Positions 15,902-25,042 of a DNA stretch of 35,763 nucleotides are shown here, piece after piece. Origin of the DNA: Methylobacter sp. (GTDB lineage: Bacteria > Pseudomonadota > Gammaproteobacteria > Methylococcales > Methylomonadaceae). The stretch lies in NCBI GenBank assembly GCA_004299305.1, contig SCPZ01000013.1, forward strand, positions 1 through 35,763. The letters are read 5' to 3'. Position numbers and translations under genes: made by a program. Every line of letters begins with the position of its first letter. Positions within the stretch are counted from its first letter, which is position 1. The notes under the pieces were generated by a model. The model saw only the letters and a list, made by a program, of their open reading frames with translations, did no database searches and was not told where the DNA came from.

Positions 15902-16038
15902 CGCTAGTTCCCAAGCTCCAGCTCTCATCTTTATACACAAGTCTTTAAGAGCACGTCATCCCGGCAATCCCTGCCGGGATGACGGTGTCCCCCAGACACT
16001 TGTGTATAAAGATGAGAGCTGGAGCTTGGGAACCAGCG
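15902..16038. repeat. Family A element with 36-bp perfect arms
   Basis: The arms at 15907-15942 (beginning GTTCCCAAGCTCCAGC) and 15998-16033 are perfect complements over 36 bases. A second inner stem, GTCATCCCGGCA with its complement, sits in the centre. The stem continues outward with one G-T-type mismatch. It lies between the convergent Anbu (+) and glucokinase (-) genes, so it could serve as a bidirectional transcription stop. Confidence 0.85.
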
Positions 16039-16099
16039 TAATCTTAAAATTCAAAGCCAGCTTTGGACGCTTTCAATATTGACGTTCGCAGCCGGATTT

Positions 16100-17074
16100 T
16101 CACAGGTCAAAATAGTTAATAGCGCCAATCAAAGGCGTGCGCGAATTTAATGACAACTTCACCGAAACTTTATCGAGCAAAGGCAGAAACCGGCCTTTAG
16201 CTTTAAACGCCTGGATGAAGTTACCGTTCTGCAATGCAGGCAATATTTTTGGGCCAATTCCCCCGCCGATAAAGACTCCACCCATCGCAAGCGACTTTAA
16301 TGCCAGATTGCCAGTTTCAGCCCCATAAAGTTCAACAAAAAACCTGACCGCCTCCGCGCATAAAGGATCGTCACCGGAAACCCCCAGCCCGGAAATAACG
16401 GCATTTCTGTCAACATCGCTGTTTATATCGGAAAGATCAGCGCAAGGCGGCGCAAATCCCTGCTCACAAAGAAAATCATACAAATGGCTAAAGCCGATAC
16501 CCGACAGGATGCGTTCGCAGCTGACATGATCCGGGTAAATTCTCCTAAGATACGCTAGCAACTGATCCTGTTGGGGATTTTGAGCGGCGAAATCACTATG
16601 GCCGCCCTCAGTAGCTATGGGATAGTGTTTGTTGCCGTCCCAATAAAGGATGGCTTCGCCCAAGCCTGTGCCTGCCGCTATAACAGCGATATTGCCTGCT
16701 TGAATTTCCGCATTAGGGTTTAGTTCCACCAGATCATGTTCGGGCAGGTATAACATGCCCAAGGCCATGGCTTCCAGGTCATTCAGGAGCTTTACCTTGG
16801 AAGTGCCCAGTTTTATTTCCAGCGCTGCCGCATCCAGCAACCACGGCAAATTGGTGGTCTGGCAACGTTGATTAACGACCGGACCGGCAACACCGAAACA
16901 CGCCGACTTAATATGAGCGTCCGCAGGTAAAAAGGCGGCCAAAATATCGTCAAATTCCGAATATTGTTGGCTTGAGTAGGTTTGTTCCTGCAAGCAGGTC
17001 AGCGAACCGTTGCTATCCCTGGTCAAAATAGATAATACCGTTTTCGTTCCGCCTATATCTCCGGCCAGTATCAT
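16100..17074 (-). CDS. glk: Glucokinase
   Basis: This 324-residue enzyme phosphorylates glucose with ATP to glucose-6-phosphate. Visible motifs are the phosphate-binding GDIGGTKT (5-12), LPWLLDA, the catalytic-region NDLEAMALG, and AAGTGLGEA. This pattern is that of the bacterial Glk family of hexokinases rather than ROK kinases. Its start overlaps the stop of the GH15-like gene by four bases. The pair therefore forms one unit in which a glucan-acting protein and a glucose kinase are made together. This suggests channelling glucose from glycogen or related glucans into metabolism. Confidence 0.95.
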   Translation of the reverse strand: MILAGDIGGTKTVLSILTRDSNGSLTCLQEQTYSSQQYSEFDDILAAFLPADAHIKSACFGVAGPVVNQRCQTTNLPWLLDAAALEIKLGTSKVKLLNDLEAMALGMLYLPEHDLVELNPNAEIQAGNIAVIAAGTGLGEAILYWDGNKHYPIATEGGHSDFAAQNPQQDQLLAYLRRIYPDHVSCERILSGIGFSHLYDFLCEQGFAPPCADLSDINSDVDRNAVISGLGVSGDDPLCAEAVRFFVELYGAETGNLALKSLAMGGVFIGGGIGPKILPALQNGNFIQAFKAKGRFLPLLDKVSVKLSLNSRTPLIGAINYFDL

Positions 17075-20000
17075 GATGTTTCCTTCTCGTTATTGTTAAG
17101 CAGGTGTTTTAAAGAGTCGAGGATGCCATTGGCAACTTGGTGCGGCGGTAATCGATAAAAATCTTGCCATGCCAATGACACGCACGCGTCGTAATTTTCT
17201 TTATTTTCAGGATGGGATTGCAACCAGCTGATTCTTACGGCATGACCGATAATAACGTCCGTTAACAAGGTATCGTCAATTTGCAACGATGGATTTTCAC
17301 GAAAGATGGATGCGATTGTTTTTAACGCTTCTACGGTTAATTGACGATAAACCGAGGCTTGGATTTTATTAAGTAAATGGTTGACGTGTAACTTGAAGCT
17401 TTGCTCGCCCGCCGTTGATTGCGACAAGGTTTCCCCGCTATCCATCCGGTTTTTACTGTTGAGTTTGTCGCCTATCGTTAAGCCTTTGCAATGATGCAGG
17501 ATGTCCCAAACGCTGGCGAAAAAAGCATCGTTTTCCCGACCGACGCTGCCTTGCTGTTCGCGCCATCCGTACCAACCATCGGTTTCCGGATGATCTTTCG
17601 GGTCCATATTCTTTGGAAAGCGCGCACTGGTTAACTCCTTACAATCACCTTCATAGTGCAGCGTTTCAGCTAAACCCAGTTGATCTGCTGTACTGCCATA
17701 GTCCAGCAGCGTTTCTTTTACTTTCCCGGACAATTGATAAGGCGGCAAAGCAAGAATTTCATTAAAAGCCAGGTCTAATGTAGCGCAGCCTGATTCTCGT
17801 TTTTGTCTGGCAACAAGCAACTGTAGGATATGCCCCACTCGCACCGTGTGCATATCGGTAAACAATTCCGGGTTAGACTTAATCAACATGCCCAAATAAA
17901 TAATCAATTCCTGAATAATAATACGCTCGCTGGCATCATTATTGTAGGCGCGGATAGTTTGCAAAATTTCCGAAGAATCGGCGGGGCGCGTCAAGGTTGC
18001 CTTGCCGCTGTAAGCGCGACCTAAGGTTAGTGCATGTTGCCGAACCAATATATCGGTGGCGGCCTGTTCCAGGTTAATGTCGTACTTGTCCAACAAACCG
18101 GCGCAACGCCTGACAATATACCAATCATGTTGGTCCCCTGCCCGCTGGTAAATTTCTTCCAGCAAGTCACGCACACACCCGGCCGCGCCATTCATCGCGG
18201 ATAATCCGGTGTCGTAATCCAGGCCGTGACGAAGACTCAGTAACGTTAATACTTCAAGTTGTGCATAAAGATTAGCATGGGTTCTTAGTTGCTCGATCAG
18301 CGCTTCATCAGCTCTGATTTCCCATTCTGTCGCGGTGTAAGCATCCAATGATGCGGATGGGATGGTGTTTATCGCTAACGTCTGGAAAAAAGGCCGCTCA
18401 GCCTCCTCCCAAGTGGCTTTAGAAAATTGAAAATCATGCAGATAGTTAATTTTTTCATGACTTGAGGTTTCTGAAAAATCGAAAAGCGTACCGAGTTGTA
18501 CAGGAATATCCAGCGTAGAACCTTGTTGCAGTTCCCTGATAAATTCAATCAGGATTTCACGGTTATGGCTGCCCAACATATTCTGTTTTATGGTCATAAC
18601 CACCAAAGGATTACCCGGCCTGTCCCAATGCTTACAGATATAAGCCAATTCCAGCCGCAGGCGCTGAATCAACATACGGTTGTCCATCGCAAGATAGAAG
18701 CCTTTTTGATTAAGGCATTGCGGCAAGAACAGCAATCGCTCGCCTGCCAGTATATACATCTTAGAGGTTGCCAGTGTGCGTAACTGCCGTAGCGGTCTGC
18801 CTGTTAAGCCGATACGGTCATTCCTGCCAACATGCGTGTAGGCGTCGGCAAGTTCATTGGCTTCCCTGATCTGGATAGGGGCCATTGCCGCAAGCGTTTG
18901 AGTGCGAATGCCGTATTTCATTAAGCTGTTTTGTACGGCTTCATCCTGGGCAAGCAACTGAATTTGCAGCGTGCAATCACGGGCTTGCTCGACAACTTTA
19001 TGGCGGCCTAAAGGGTCGATGTCCTCAATGCCGAGCAAACCATCCTGAATAAGACTGCCCAACACAAAAAGACTTTGCGCCCAAACCAAGGGTATATTTT
19101 CATTCGGGACACGCTCCTGGCTGTGCGGTTTTGCTTTTTCCGCCGCGATTAATTCTTTTGGGACTCTATAAAGTTCCGGCAATAAGTAGCGGCCATCTTG
19201 TTCAACCTGTAGGCTTTCCAGTCGAGTGCGATAACGCAAGGCGGCTTCGTCATCGCCGATGAATAAGTTGTTCAGCAGTAAATAGGTAAAAAACAGCGGC
19301 CATTCACACTCAATGTCCATGAATTGTTTTAATTCATGCGGATCGTAATGAAGACGATGACTATCTTCTATGGCGGTTTGGTGACCGTCCAACAAGAAGC
19401 GTTTGCAGCCATACCGGCCTTCGAGTTTCTCGCAAATAATCGCTTCCGTTTTTGCCCTGATTACCGGGTTATCAACAGCGAAAGCAGGAAATCCGGTGAT
19501 GCTGAGCACGGCGGAATCCGCTTCTTTAGAAAGAGATTCCCTGGGCAACAGGGATTCCAGGGTAATCCGCGTTCTAGCGATGTCGTCGCTGATCACATGG
19601 ACAACGGATGCCTGTCCGCCCTCCTTACCGAATAAATTAAAGCCGGACAGCGCTTCCAACGCCGCTTTTGCCATGCCGATTGAGCTGGCATTCAATTCGG
19701 CAATGCCGTTATTGATTTTGTGGCCGCGCTCCCAGATACCATAGTCCGGTGTTCGGTAAGTCCGACTGATATAGTGAACCAAGTTCTGCACAAAATTGAC
19801 TTCGTCAATCGTAAACACAATGCGTAAGCCGGATGCGATCATTTGCGCCAGCATCAACAGGAATAACGAGGTAGCGTCCAATTGCAAATGTCCCCATTCA
19901 TGATCGCCGACGACTACAGCGCCGGTTTTTGTGTCGTATTTGGCATGCAAGGCATCCAAGGGATTCTGCGACTGCTTAAATTTCTCGACTTTGGGCGCTT

Positions 20001-20307
20001 GGCGCATCATCGCCGTCAGCAGTCCGCGCATCAGCTTGACGACGCTTTGCTCCAGCAAATACGCTCGTCCACTATTTGTTTCAGCCTGACTGTCTTCAGC
20101 ACGCCGGTAAGCAAGCGCCAGTCCCCATGCTGAAAGAATACTGTATACGTTATCCCTTACCCAGGCATCGGTATAATCGCCATGCACATTGACAGCGGTA
20201 CTGGCCGGCAATAAGCCGGTCACCCAATCCTGGCGACTTAGGATGATGTCCTGTACCTGCTGGAAATAAGTTTCTAGTTTGTCGTGTTGAGTCGGTTTCA
20301 TGTTCAA
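17071..20307 (-). CDS. GH15-related protein homologous to phosphorylase kinase alpha/beta subunits
   Basis: This 1078-residue protein begins with an (alpha/alpha)6-barrel glucoamylase-like region. Segments such as TDAWVRDNVYSILSAWGLAL, GIAELNASSIGMAKAALEAL and IECEWPLFFTYLLLNNLF match very closely, from memory, the regulatory alpha/beta subunits of animal phosphorylase b kinase. The C-terminal half (about 700-1070) is helical, as in those subunits. Animal versions are regulatory scaffolds; the bacterial protein may be a glucan hydrolase or a regulator of glycogen use. It is the first gene of a two-gene unit with glk. The ATG lies after a 950-base gap with no other gene. Family is confident; activity is not. 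Confidence 0.88.
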   Translation of the reverse strand: MNMKPTQHDKLETYFQQVQDIILSRQDWVTGLLPASTAVNVHGDYTDAWVRDNVYSILSAWGLALAYRRAEDSQAETNSGRAYLLEQSVVKLMRGLLTAMMRQAPKVEKFKQSQNPLDALHAKYDTKTGAVVVGDHEWGHLQLDATSLFLLMLAQMIASGLRIVFTIDEVNFVQNLVHYISRTYRTPDYGIWERGHKINNGIAELNASSIGMAKAALEALSGFNLFGKEGGQASVVHVISDDIARTRITLESLLPRESLSKEADSAVLSITGFPAFAVDNPVIRAKTEAIICEKLEGRYGCKRFLLDGHQTAIEDSHRLHYDPHELKQFMDIECEWPLFFTYLLLNNLFIGDDEAALRYRTRLESLQVEQDGRYLLPELYRVPKELIAAEKAKPHSQERVPNENIPLVWAQSLFVLGSLIQDGLLGIEDIDPLGRHKVVEQARDCTLQIQLLAQDEAVQNSLMKYGIRTQTLAAMAPIQIREANELADAYTHVGRNDRIGLTGRPLRQLRTLATSKMYILAGERLLFLPQCLNQKGFYLAMDNRMLIQRLRLELAYICKHWDRPGNPLVVMTIKQNMLGSHNREILIEFIRELQQGSTLDIPVQLGTLFDFSETSSHEKINYLHDFQFSKATWEEAERPFFQTLAINTIPSASLDAYTATEWEIRADEALIEQLRTHANLYAQLEVLTLLSLRHGLDYDTGLSAMNGAAGCVRDLLEEIYQRAGDQHDWYIVRRCAGLLDKYDINLEQAATDILVRQHALTLGRAYSGKATLTRPADSSEILQTIRAYNNDASERIIIQELIIYLGMLIKSNPELFTDMHTVRVGHILQLLVARQKRESGCATLDLAFNEILALPPYQLSGKVKETLLDYGSTADQLGLAETLHYEGDCKELTSARFPKNMDPKDHPETDGWYGWREQQGSVGRENDAFFASVWDILHHCKGLTIGDKLNSKNRMDSGETLSQSTAGEQSFKLHVNHLLNKIQASVYRQLTVEALKTIASIFRENPSLQIDDTLLTDVIIGHAVRISWLQSHPENKENYDACVSLAWQDFYRLPPHQVANGILDSLKHLLNNNEKETS

Positions 20308-20474
20308 TTAATGCGTCATTTTAGAAATAGACTCTTAGGATAGCCGATCAACCCTATCTAGGCTCGACTATACCTTCCCTTGTACTTGAAATAATTAGCA
20401 AGTAATGCGCCAAACTCATGCTCATCAAGAGAAAGAGTCCTGTTCTTTATGCATAAGTATCTACACAAGTACCG

Positions 20475-20570
20475 GCTCCTTCTCCCTTGAGCGAGAAGGT
20501 TGGGATGAGGGGGATATAAATGCTTGTTTTTATTCTCCTCACCCCAACCCTCTCCAGCAGGAGAGGGAGC
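20475..20570. repeat. Imperfect palindromic repeat
   Basis: The left half reads GCTCCTTCTCCCTTGAGCG then AGAAGGTTGGGATGAGG. The right half is its imperfect complement (CCTCACCCCAACCCTCTCC then AGCAGGAGAGGGAGC). This is a well-known style of dispersed repeat in proteobacterial genomes. Confidence 0.65.
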
Positions 20571-20999
20571 TAGGTCAGCTTGCAACTCATTGTATTTATA
20601 CTATAAAAAAGTTATGTAGATAGTTATGGTTCTTTATGGCTACACTTACCCTCACTGCTCGATTTAAAGCAATAGAAGCAATCCTCGCAATGATTTGCAC
20701 CAATTTGATATGGAAACGTGTTTCCTGCACTAAAAATGCCCGGAAATATCGCCTATCGATTCTCAACAATAGATTCCCCCTACTGTGCTGCATGTACCGG
20801 GTGTCGGCTATGAAGAAAACAACTATTGGTTTGATTATTGCTTTCTGCTGATGGGATGGGCCTTGTTAAATTGATATAAATAGTCGTTCAAAAGCCTTTT
20901 AACATTTTTTAGTAAGCACCAGGGCATAAAGTTACAGCATTTTCAAATCCCGTTAATTACTAAAAGAGCTGCGATGCTTATTGAAACTATGAGGGGAAA

Positions 21000-21063
21000 G
21001 AGTGCAAGCTTCGCCTAAAGTGCCTACTTTTGGTGCTTGCTAGCGCAGGCGAAGCCTGCACTC
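21000..21063. repeat. Family C hairpin, second copy
   Basis: GAGTGCAAGCTTCGCCT on the left is complementary, with one mismatch, to AGGCGAAGCCTGCACTC on the right. The loop carries GCCTACTTTTGGTGCTTG. It matches the hairpin at 13759-13824, and the loop motif GCCTACTTTTGG recurs inside the palindrome at 30443-30472. Confidence 0.75.
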
Positions 21064-21164
21064 CAGCGACCATGACAACGACATGGCTTTTAATTGTTAG
21101 CAACTAATTTAAATTGAAAACGCTGTAACTATTCTTCGTCTTCCAATTTAAACTGGACGAACCT

Positions 21165-21197
21165 ACAGATAACATCCCTCAAAGGGATGTTATCTGT
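21165..21197. repeat. Family E hairpin, copy 1
   Basis: A 15-base-pair perfect stem (ACAGATAACATCCCT and complement) with a 3-base loop CAA. It lies about 60 bases before the ParA-like gene. The same structure recurs at 26826-26858 with one compensated base-pair change. Confidence 0.8.
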
Positions 21198-21259
21198 CCC
21201 GGCTTGAGTATGCAGCTAATCAAACCATGAACCTGAAATTCTAACTTAATGGAGCAATA

Positions 21260-21955
21260 ATGAGCGCTATTCATCTTATCGGCGGCGAAAAAGGCGGCGT
21301 AGGCAAATCTGTCGTCGCACGCGTGCTGGCTCAATACATGATAGACCATGAAATACCGTTTATCGGTTTTGACACGGACCGTTCGCATGGTTCCCTGCTG
21401 CGTTTTTATACCGACTATGCATCGCCTACCGTCATTGATGATTACCAAAGCCTGGATGCCATCATGGAAACGGCCTTAGCCAACCCCGAACAGCGCATCC
21501 TGGTCGATCTCGCCGCCCAAACCCATTATCCGCTGACAAAATGGATAGATGAATCCGGGGTGTTGGAATTGGCGGAGGAGCTGGGCATTACCCTGTACTA
21601 CTGGAACGTGATGGACTCGGGCAAAGATTGCGTGGATTTGCTTGACAAGCTGCTCGACCAATACGGCTCGCGATTGCGTTACATATTGGTACAGAACCAG
21701 CTTCGCGATGATAATTTTACTATTTTAGAATCATCAGGGGTTAAGGAGCGTGCATTATCATTGAATGCCGGGGTGATTACCTTGAAACGGCTTCATGCCC
21801 CGGTAATGACCAAGATTGATGGCAACAGTTCCAGTTTTTGGGCGGCCAAGAACAAGGATATTGAAAACCCAAACGCTCTGGGTTTATTGGAGAGGCAGCG
21901 TGTCAAAATATGGCTGGGTCACGCTTATAACCAGATTCAAGCGCTGGGGTTTTGA
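21260..21955 (+). CDS. ParA/MinD-like P-loop ATPase
   Basis: This 231-residue cytoplasmic protein opens with a deviant Walker A, GGEKGGVGKSVVAR (about residues 8-21), the hallmark of the ParA/MinD/CobQ group. D39/D41 in GFDTDRSHGSLL and VDLAAQTHYPL correspond to the switch regions. The C-terminal half is atypical for chromosome ParA, and no parB gene is adjacent. It is closer in look to the orphan nucleotide-binding proteins found on accessory DNA. GGAG six bases before ATG supports the start. The transglutaminase-like gene follows after 46 bases on the same strand with a similar GGAGCAAT ribosome-binding site, so the two may be one operon. Confidence 0.85.
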   Translation: MSAIHLIGGEKGGVGKSVVARVLAQYMIDHEIPFIGFDTDRSHGSLLRFYTDYASPTVIDDYQSLDAIMETALANPEQRILVDLAAQTHYPLTKWIDESGVLELAEELGITLYYWNVMDSGKDCVDLLDKLLDQYGSRLRYILVQNQLRDDNFTILESSGVKERALSLNAGVITLKRLHAPVMTKIDGNSSSFWAAKNKDIENPNALGLLERQRVKIWLGHAYNQIQALGF

Positions 21956-22001
21956 TGTCTATAGCTGCAAGCTCCGGTTGTTTTAAAGGAGCAATATCAC
22001 T

Positions 22002-22787
22002 ATGAGATTGAACGTCAGTTGCGATCTTTATTTTCAGGTAGACGACCCGACAGCCTTAATTTTGATGCTGCGCCCCTTCAGTGACGCACAGCAATGGATA
22101 ACAAGATCCAGTTATATTGTTGAACCTGTTGTACCGATAACCGAGAGCAAGGACAGTTATGGAAATTTCTGTCAACGCCTGGTTGCTCCTCCAGGAGAAT
22201 TTATTATTCATACGGCCTCTGAGGCCATCACTGCTGAACATATTGATAGTGCGCCGGGGGCTTGTTTTGTTGAAATCCAGAATCTCCCCGATCAAGTTTT
22301 GCCTTACCTATTGCCGAGCCGCTATTGCGAATCGGACCGGTTTGGCGATCTTGCCCGAGAAATAGTCGCCGATGCGCGTCCTGGCTACGACCAAGTTAGC
22401 AGAATTGTTGCTTGGGTTCGCCATTCCATCCAGTACATTCCCGGTTCCAGCGATGTTCCGTTATCGGCGGTTGAGGTTCATCATCGTGGCTATGGCGTAT
22501 GCAAAGATCTTGCGCAACTGGCCATCACCTTATGCCGAAGTATCAGCATCCCTGCGCGGCTGGTAGCGGGGTATTTGTATCGGCTTGAACCTATGGATAT
22601 GCATGCCTGGTTTGAGGCCTATATCGGCGACCGCTGGTATGCTTTCGATCCCACTCAGAACGATCTACAGGGAGGCAGGGTGATTATTGCTTTTGGACGC
22701 GATGCGGCTGATGTGTCGATATTTCATCAGTTCGGCCTAGGTTGTGTTTTGAAGCGCATGGATGTTCGGGTCGAAATGTGTAGTTGA
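22002..22787 (+). CDS. Transglutaminase-like cysteine peptidase family protein (small)
   Basis: This 261-residue protein has a beta-rich N-terminus typical of bacterial transglutaminase-like proteins and then the papain-like catalytic core. Cys167 is in GYGVCKDLAQLA, His201 in MDMHAWFEAYIG and Asp216 in AFDPTQN, so the triad is complete. No signal peptide is seen. AAAGGAG precedes the ATG at good spacing. It is the third such protein in the window, with 26919-27845 and the N-terminal part of 32188-35586. Substrate is unknown; proteins of this type associate with ATP-grasp/alpha-E peptide-modifying systems, whose genes lie 5 kb away. Confidence 0.88.
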   Translation: MRLNVSCDLYFQVDDPTALILMLRPFSDAQQWITRSSYIVEPVVPITESKDSYGNFCQRLVAPPGEFIIHTASEAITAEHIDSAPGACFVEIQNLPDQVLPYLLPSRYCESDRFGDLAREIVADARPGYDQVSRIVAWVRHSIQYIPGSSDVPLSAVEVHHRGYGVCKDLAQLAITLCRSISIPARLVAGYLYRLEPMDMHAWFEAYIGDRWYAFDPTQNDLQGGRVIIAFGRDAADVSIFHQFGLGCVLKRMDVRVEMCS

Positions 22788-23247
22788 GCCACAGATGAAC
22801 AGCGGGATACCTCACAAGTGATAATCGCGTTGGCAATGGCGGAAGGCGCAACTGTTGACGCTGCGATCTTAACCCATATTTAACACTTGACACGCATAAC
22901 ATGTTGATAAAAAACAATAAAAAAATATTTTAGCACTACAGTGATAGAGTTGGAACGATTTATAATTGTTGTAAATCAATGAATTAAGCCCTATGGCACT
23001 ACAAATGTTAAACTTGGACTAAAGAGGCTCGGCGGCAAAGGGCTTTGAAGGAGAGGGGAATATATACAGCAACCAGATAATAACTTGTTAGCGCTCTCAG
23101 GAAATTTACTACAAATTGCCCTGTCCATCATGGGATTCATACTTATGGGGAGCTCTATTAATTCAATTTTGAAAAATTAGTTCTTATAAACTTCAATGAC
23201 TTATCTTCGTCAATATTGTGAAAAAAGCAATTTTTAGAGGTTCCCTT
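22788..23247. other. AT-rich intergenic region before the HEPN gene
   Basis: This 460-base gap has noticeably lower GC than the flanking DNA. It includes TTGACA at about 22887 and an A/T-rich run after it. A possible microprotein lies at 23064-23180 (listed separately). Otherwise nothing recognisable is seen. Together with the following gene it may mark the edge of acquired DNA. Confidence 0.4.
23064..23180 (+). CDS. Possible hydrophobic microprotein with non-standard start
   Basis: A 38-codon frame begins at ATA (23064) ten bases after AAGGAG and ends with TAG at 23180. The product has a polar start (QQPDNN) and one hydrophobic stretch (LLQIALSIMGFILMGSSI) ending in SILKN, like a small membrane peptide. 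An ATA start is rare, and an in-frame TTG at 23085 is the alternative. It precedes the HEPN protein gene by 67 bases. It may be chance; the strong ribosome-binding site is the main support. Confidence 0.25.
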   Translation: MQQPDNNLLALSGNLLQIALSIMGFILMGSSINSILKN

Positions 23248-24600
23248 ATGCCAGACCAAACTAAGTTGTCAGCTAGCCAATCTAAAGGCCTTGCAGATAT
23301 TGTCCGCCAACAAATAGAAGCTACGCTCGCAGAACTTGTTTTACTCTGGCAATCGGAACCACCTGCCGATTGGAAGCGAGTAGTCCGGCCAACAGGAGAT
23401 GGAAGCTTTTCTATTAATATAGAATCATATTGCGGTTTTAAGTCATCAATTAATTTCCGTAGTAAGATTGCCGGAAGAGAAAGCCTATCTCTGCTCGATA
23501 AGGTCATTCGTGCAAACCAACCTGTACTGTTGGGGTACGTGTCTTACTCTGGTAGAGGTGAGGTAATTCAAGATGTAGTTAACCTGTCGACATCTTTGTG
23601 CCATGCAGCACTACGTTACATGGATACGCGAATTTCTGCCGAAGATGCGATTAAACGCGTAATGACAGAACTTGATCAAATCTTGGTAACAAGCTGTGTA
23701 ACCCATGAATCATTGATCCCACTCAGTGGCTTAAAGTTACCCGAAGAAATCGAGCCGATTAGTCTTGGAAGCAACATTTGCATTCGAAACCTAACAGCGG
23801 AAGAGGTATCAGATATAGGAAGCAATGACATCTCATCTGAGAGTCAACATAGCATTGTTTCGAGACCTGTCACCACAGCACTTGTTATCACTCGCAAGGT
23901 TCGTTTCACCCTAAGTGAGCGATACGAAGAACAAACATCTGATTTGACATTCCTTCAAGAAGAGCAAGATCATATAGACGCTTTTCTTTGCAGTCTACAT
24001 ATTCTCAAGACAGGGCGAGTCGGCGTTGTTGCGAGCTTTACAACACTCCGTCCAACTATATTACCGAACATGGGAGGTCATAGCTGGGCTCCGCTTGTGG
24101 TTAACCCATTTGGATTCATGAAGTTGACTTGCGAAGAAATTGAAACGTTTGTCGACTTACACCAAAAGATCACTTCAAACCAACGTAATGAGGTGCGAAT
24201 TGCTGCAACACGCCTACTTGATGCGGAAAGCCGCCTATCTCCCGTTGACTCATTGTTAGATGCAGTTATTGGGCTTGAAGTGCTTCTGAATCCGAATGAC
24301 TATGCCGAGCTATCGTTTCGCGTTGCATTAAATTATGCGTATTTGGGGAATTCGACCGACCGTCGAAAACGATATGAAAATGTTCGTGATATTCAAAAAA
24401 CTCGCAACCGTGTTGTACATGGCGGACTAAATCTAAAATCAAAAGATGCTGCACTTATTCACAAACATGCCGAATTAGCGAAACAATGTTTGCGGGATTC
24501 TGTCCAACATTTCCTCAACGATAAAGCTTTTGCAGGAAATGTTAAGCTAGACGTTGATTTTTGGTTAGATAGAGTAATTCCACCAGATTTAGTTTTGTAG
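23248..24600 (+). CDS. HEPN-domain (ApeA-like) protein of unknown function
   Basis: With ATG 23248 (AGAGG seven bases upstream) the protein is 450 residues; a GTG at 23218 would add ten. The C-terminal about 130 residues look like an Apea-like HEPN domain: LLDAVIGLEVLLNP, a helix, then the Rx4H motif R386-NRVV-H391 followed by GG. In HEPN ribonucleases that motif is catalytic, and many act in defence or toxin systems. The N-terminal 300 residues show no familiar domain. The gene is clearly more AT-rich than its neighbours and is flanked by a regulator remnant, suggesting acquisition by transfer. No antitoxin-like partner is evident apart from the doubtful upstream microprotein. Confidence 0.7.
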   Translation: MPDQTKLSASQSKGLADIVRQQIEATLAELVLLWQSEPPADWKRVVRPTGDGSFSINIESYCGFKSSINFRSKIAGRESLSLLDKVIRANQPVLLGYVSYSGRGEVIQDVVNLSTSLCHAALRYMDTRISAEDAIKRVMTELDQILVTSCVTHESLIPLSGLKLPEEIEPISLGSNICIRNLTAEEVSDIGSNDISSESQHSIVSRPVTTALVITRKVRFTLSERYEEQTSDLTFLQEEQDHIDAFLCSLHILKTGRVGVVASFTTLRPTILPNMGGHSWAPLVVNPFGFMKLTCEEIETFVDLHQKITSNQRNEVRIAATRLLDAESRLSPVDSLLDAVIGLEVLLNPNDYAELSFRVALNYAYLGNSTDRRKRYENVRDIQKTRNRVVHGGLNLKSKDAALIHKHAELAKQCLRDSVQHFLNDKAFAGNVKLDVDFWLDRVIPPDLVL

Positions 24601-24652
24601 ATACACTGTGCGTACCTTTATTTGCTTTTAGATTGAGCTAATAATTATCTGA

Positions 24653-24766
24653 AAACATGACAAGATAAACTTAGGCATAGAACGCGCGAAAGTTTTAGCA
24701 AAAGCGCTTAAATGCCATCCTGCGATATTAGTTTTTCCTGGATGGGATGCTGAGATTGCCGCCTAA
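24653..24766 (+). pseudogene. C-terminal remnant of an XRE-family regulator
   Basis: The frame before TAA 24766 reads HDKINLGIERAKVLAKALKC then HPAILVFPGWD and AEIAA. The ERAKVLAKALxxHPAxLVFPGW pattern is typical of the C-terminal part of the helix-turn-helix domain in short XRE regulators. An in-frame stop at 24650-24652 and the absence of a start show it is a fragment. The rest of the gap to 25042 holds no convincing gene. Confidence 0.6.
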
Positions 24767-25042
24767 CATGGCAGAAAGATGCTCCATCCTCACTTGCCCG
24801 CCCACGCCGCTCATATCCATGCAGCAACTTGATGTTACAGCTTGGCTGATTGCCATCAATCTTGCTATGCCTGTACCGCTCCTTAAAAAATTACGTAAAT
24901 TTAAATTACAAAGTTGTAACAATCAGAAAAATTCCACTAAAATCGTAGAGCTATATAAAATTGGCAAAAGATAGGCACACTGGAACGGCATAAAACCACG
25001 TCTTGATGTGTTATTTATTCACCCTGACGCGGAGATTTTCCT

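Larger units (their letters stand above)
20308..21259. other. Long repeat-rich intergenic region
   Basis: This 952-base gap separates divergent genes (GH15-like on minus, ParA-like on plus). It holds an imperfect inverted repeat at 20475-20570 (GCTCCTTCTCCC... with ...GAGAGGGAGC), a family C hairpin at 21000-21063, and a family E hairpin at 21165-21197. A partial family A fragment (CTTTATGCATAAGT) lies at about 20445-20460. A 71-codon reading frame at 20636-20851 has no ribosome-binding site or recognisable motif and is not called. No RNA gene is recognised. Confidence 0.6.

Noticed and set aside
20636-20851. 71-codon reading frame in the long intergenic gap
   Set aside because: No ribosome-binding site and no recognisable motif; the composition looks like chance.
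24728-24922. Minus-strand 64-codon frame containing MDMSGVGGQVRMEHLSAML
   Set aside because: It may be a remnant of a real gene, but no family is recognised and it overlaps the XRE fragment on the other strand.
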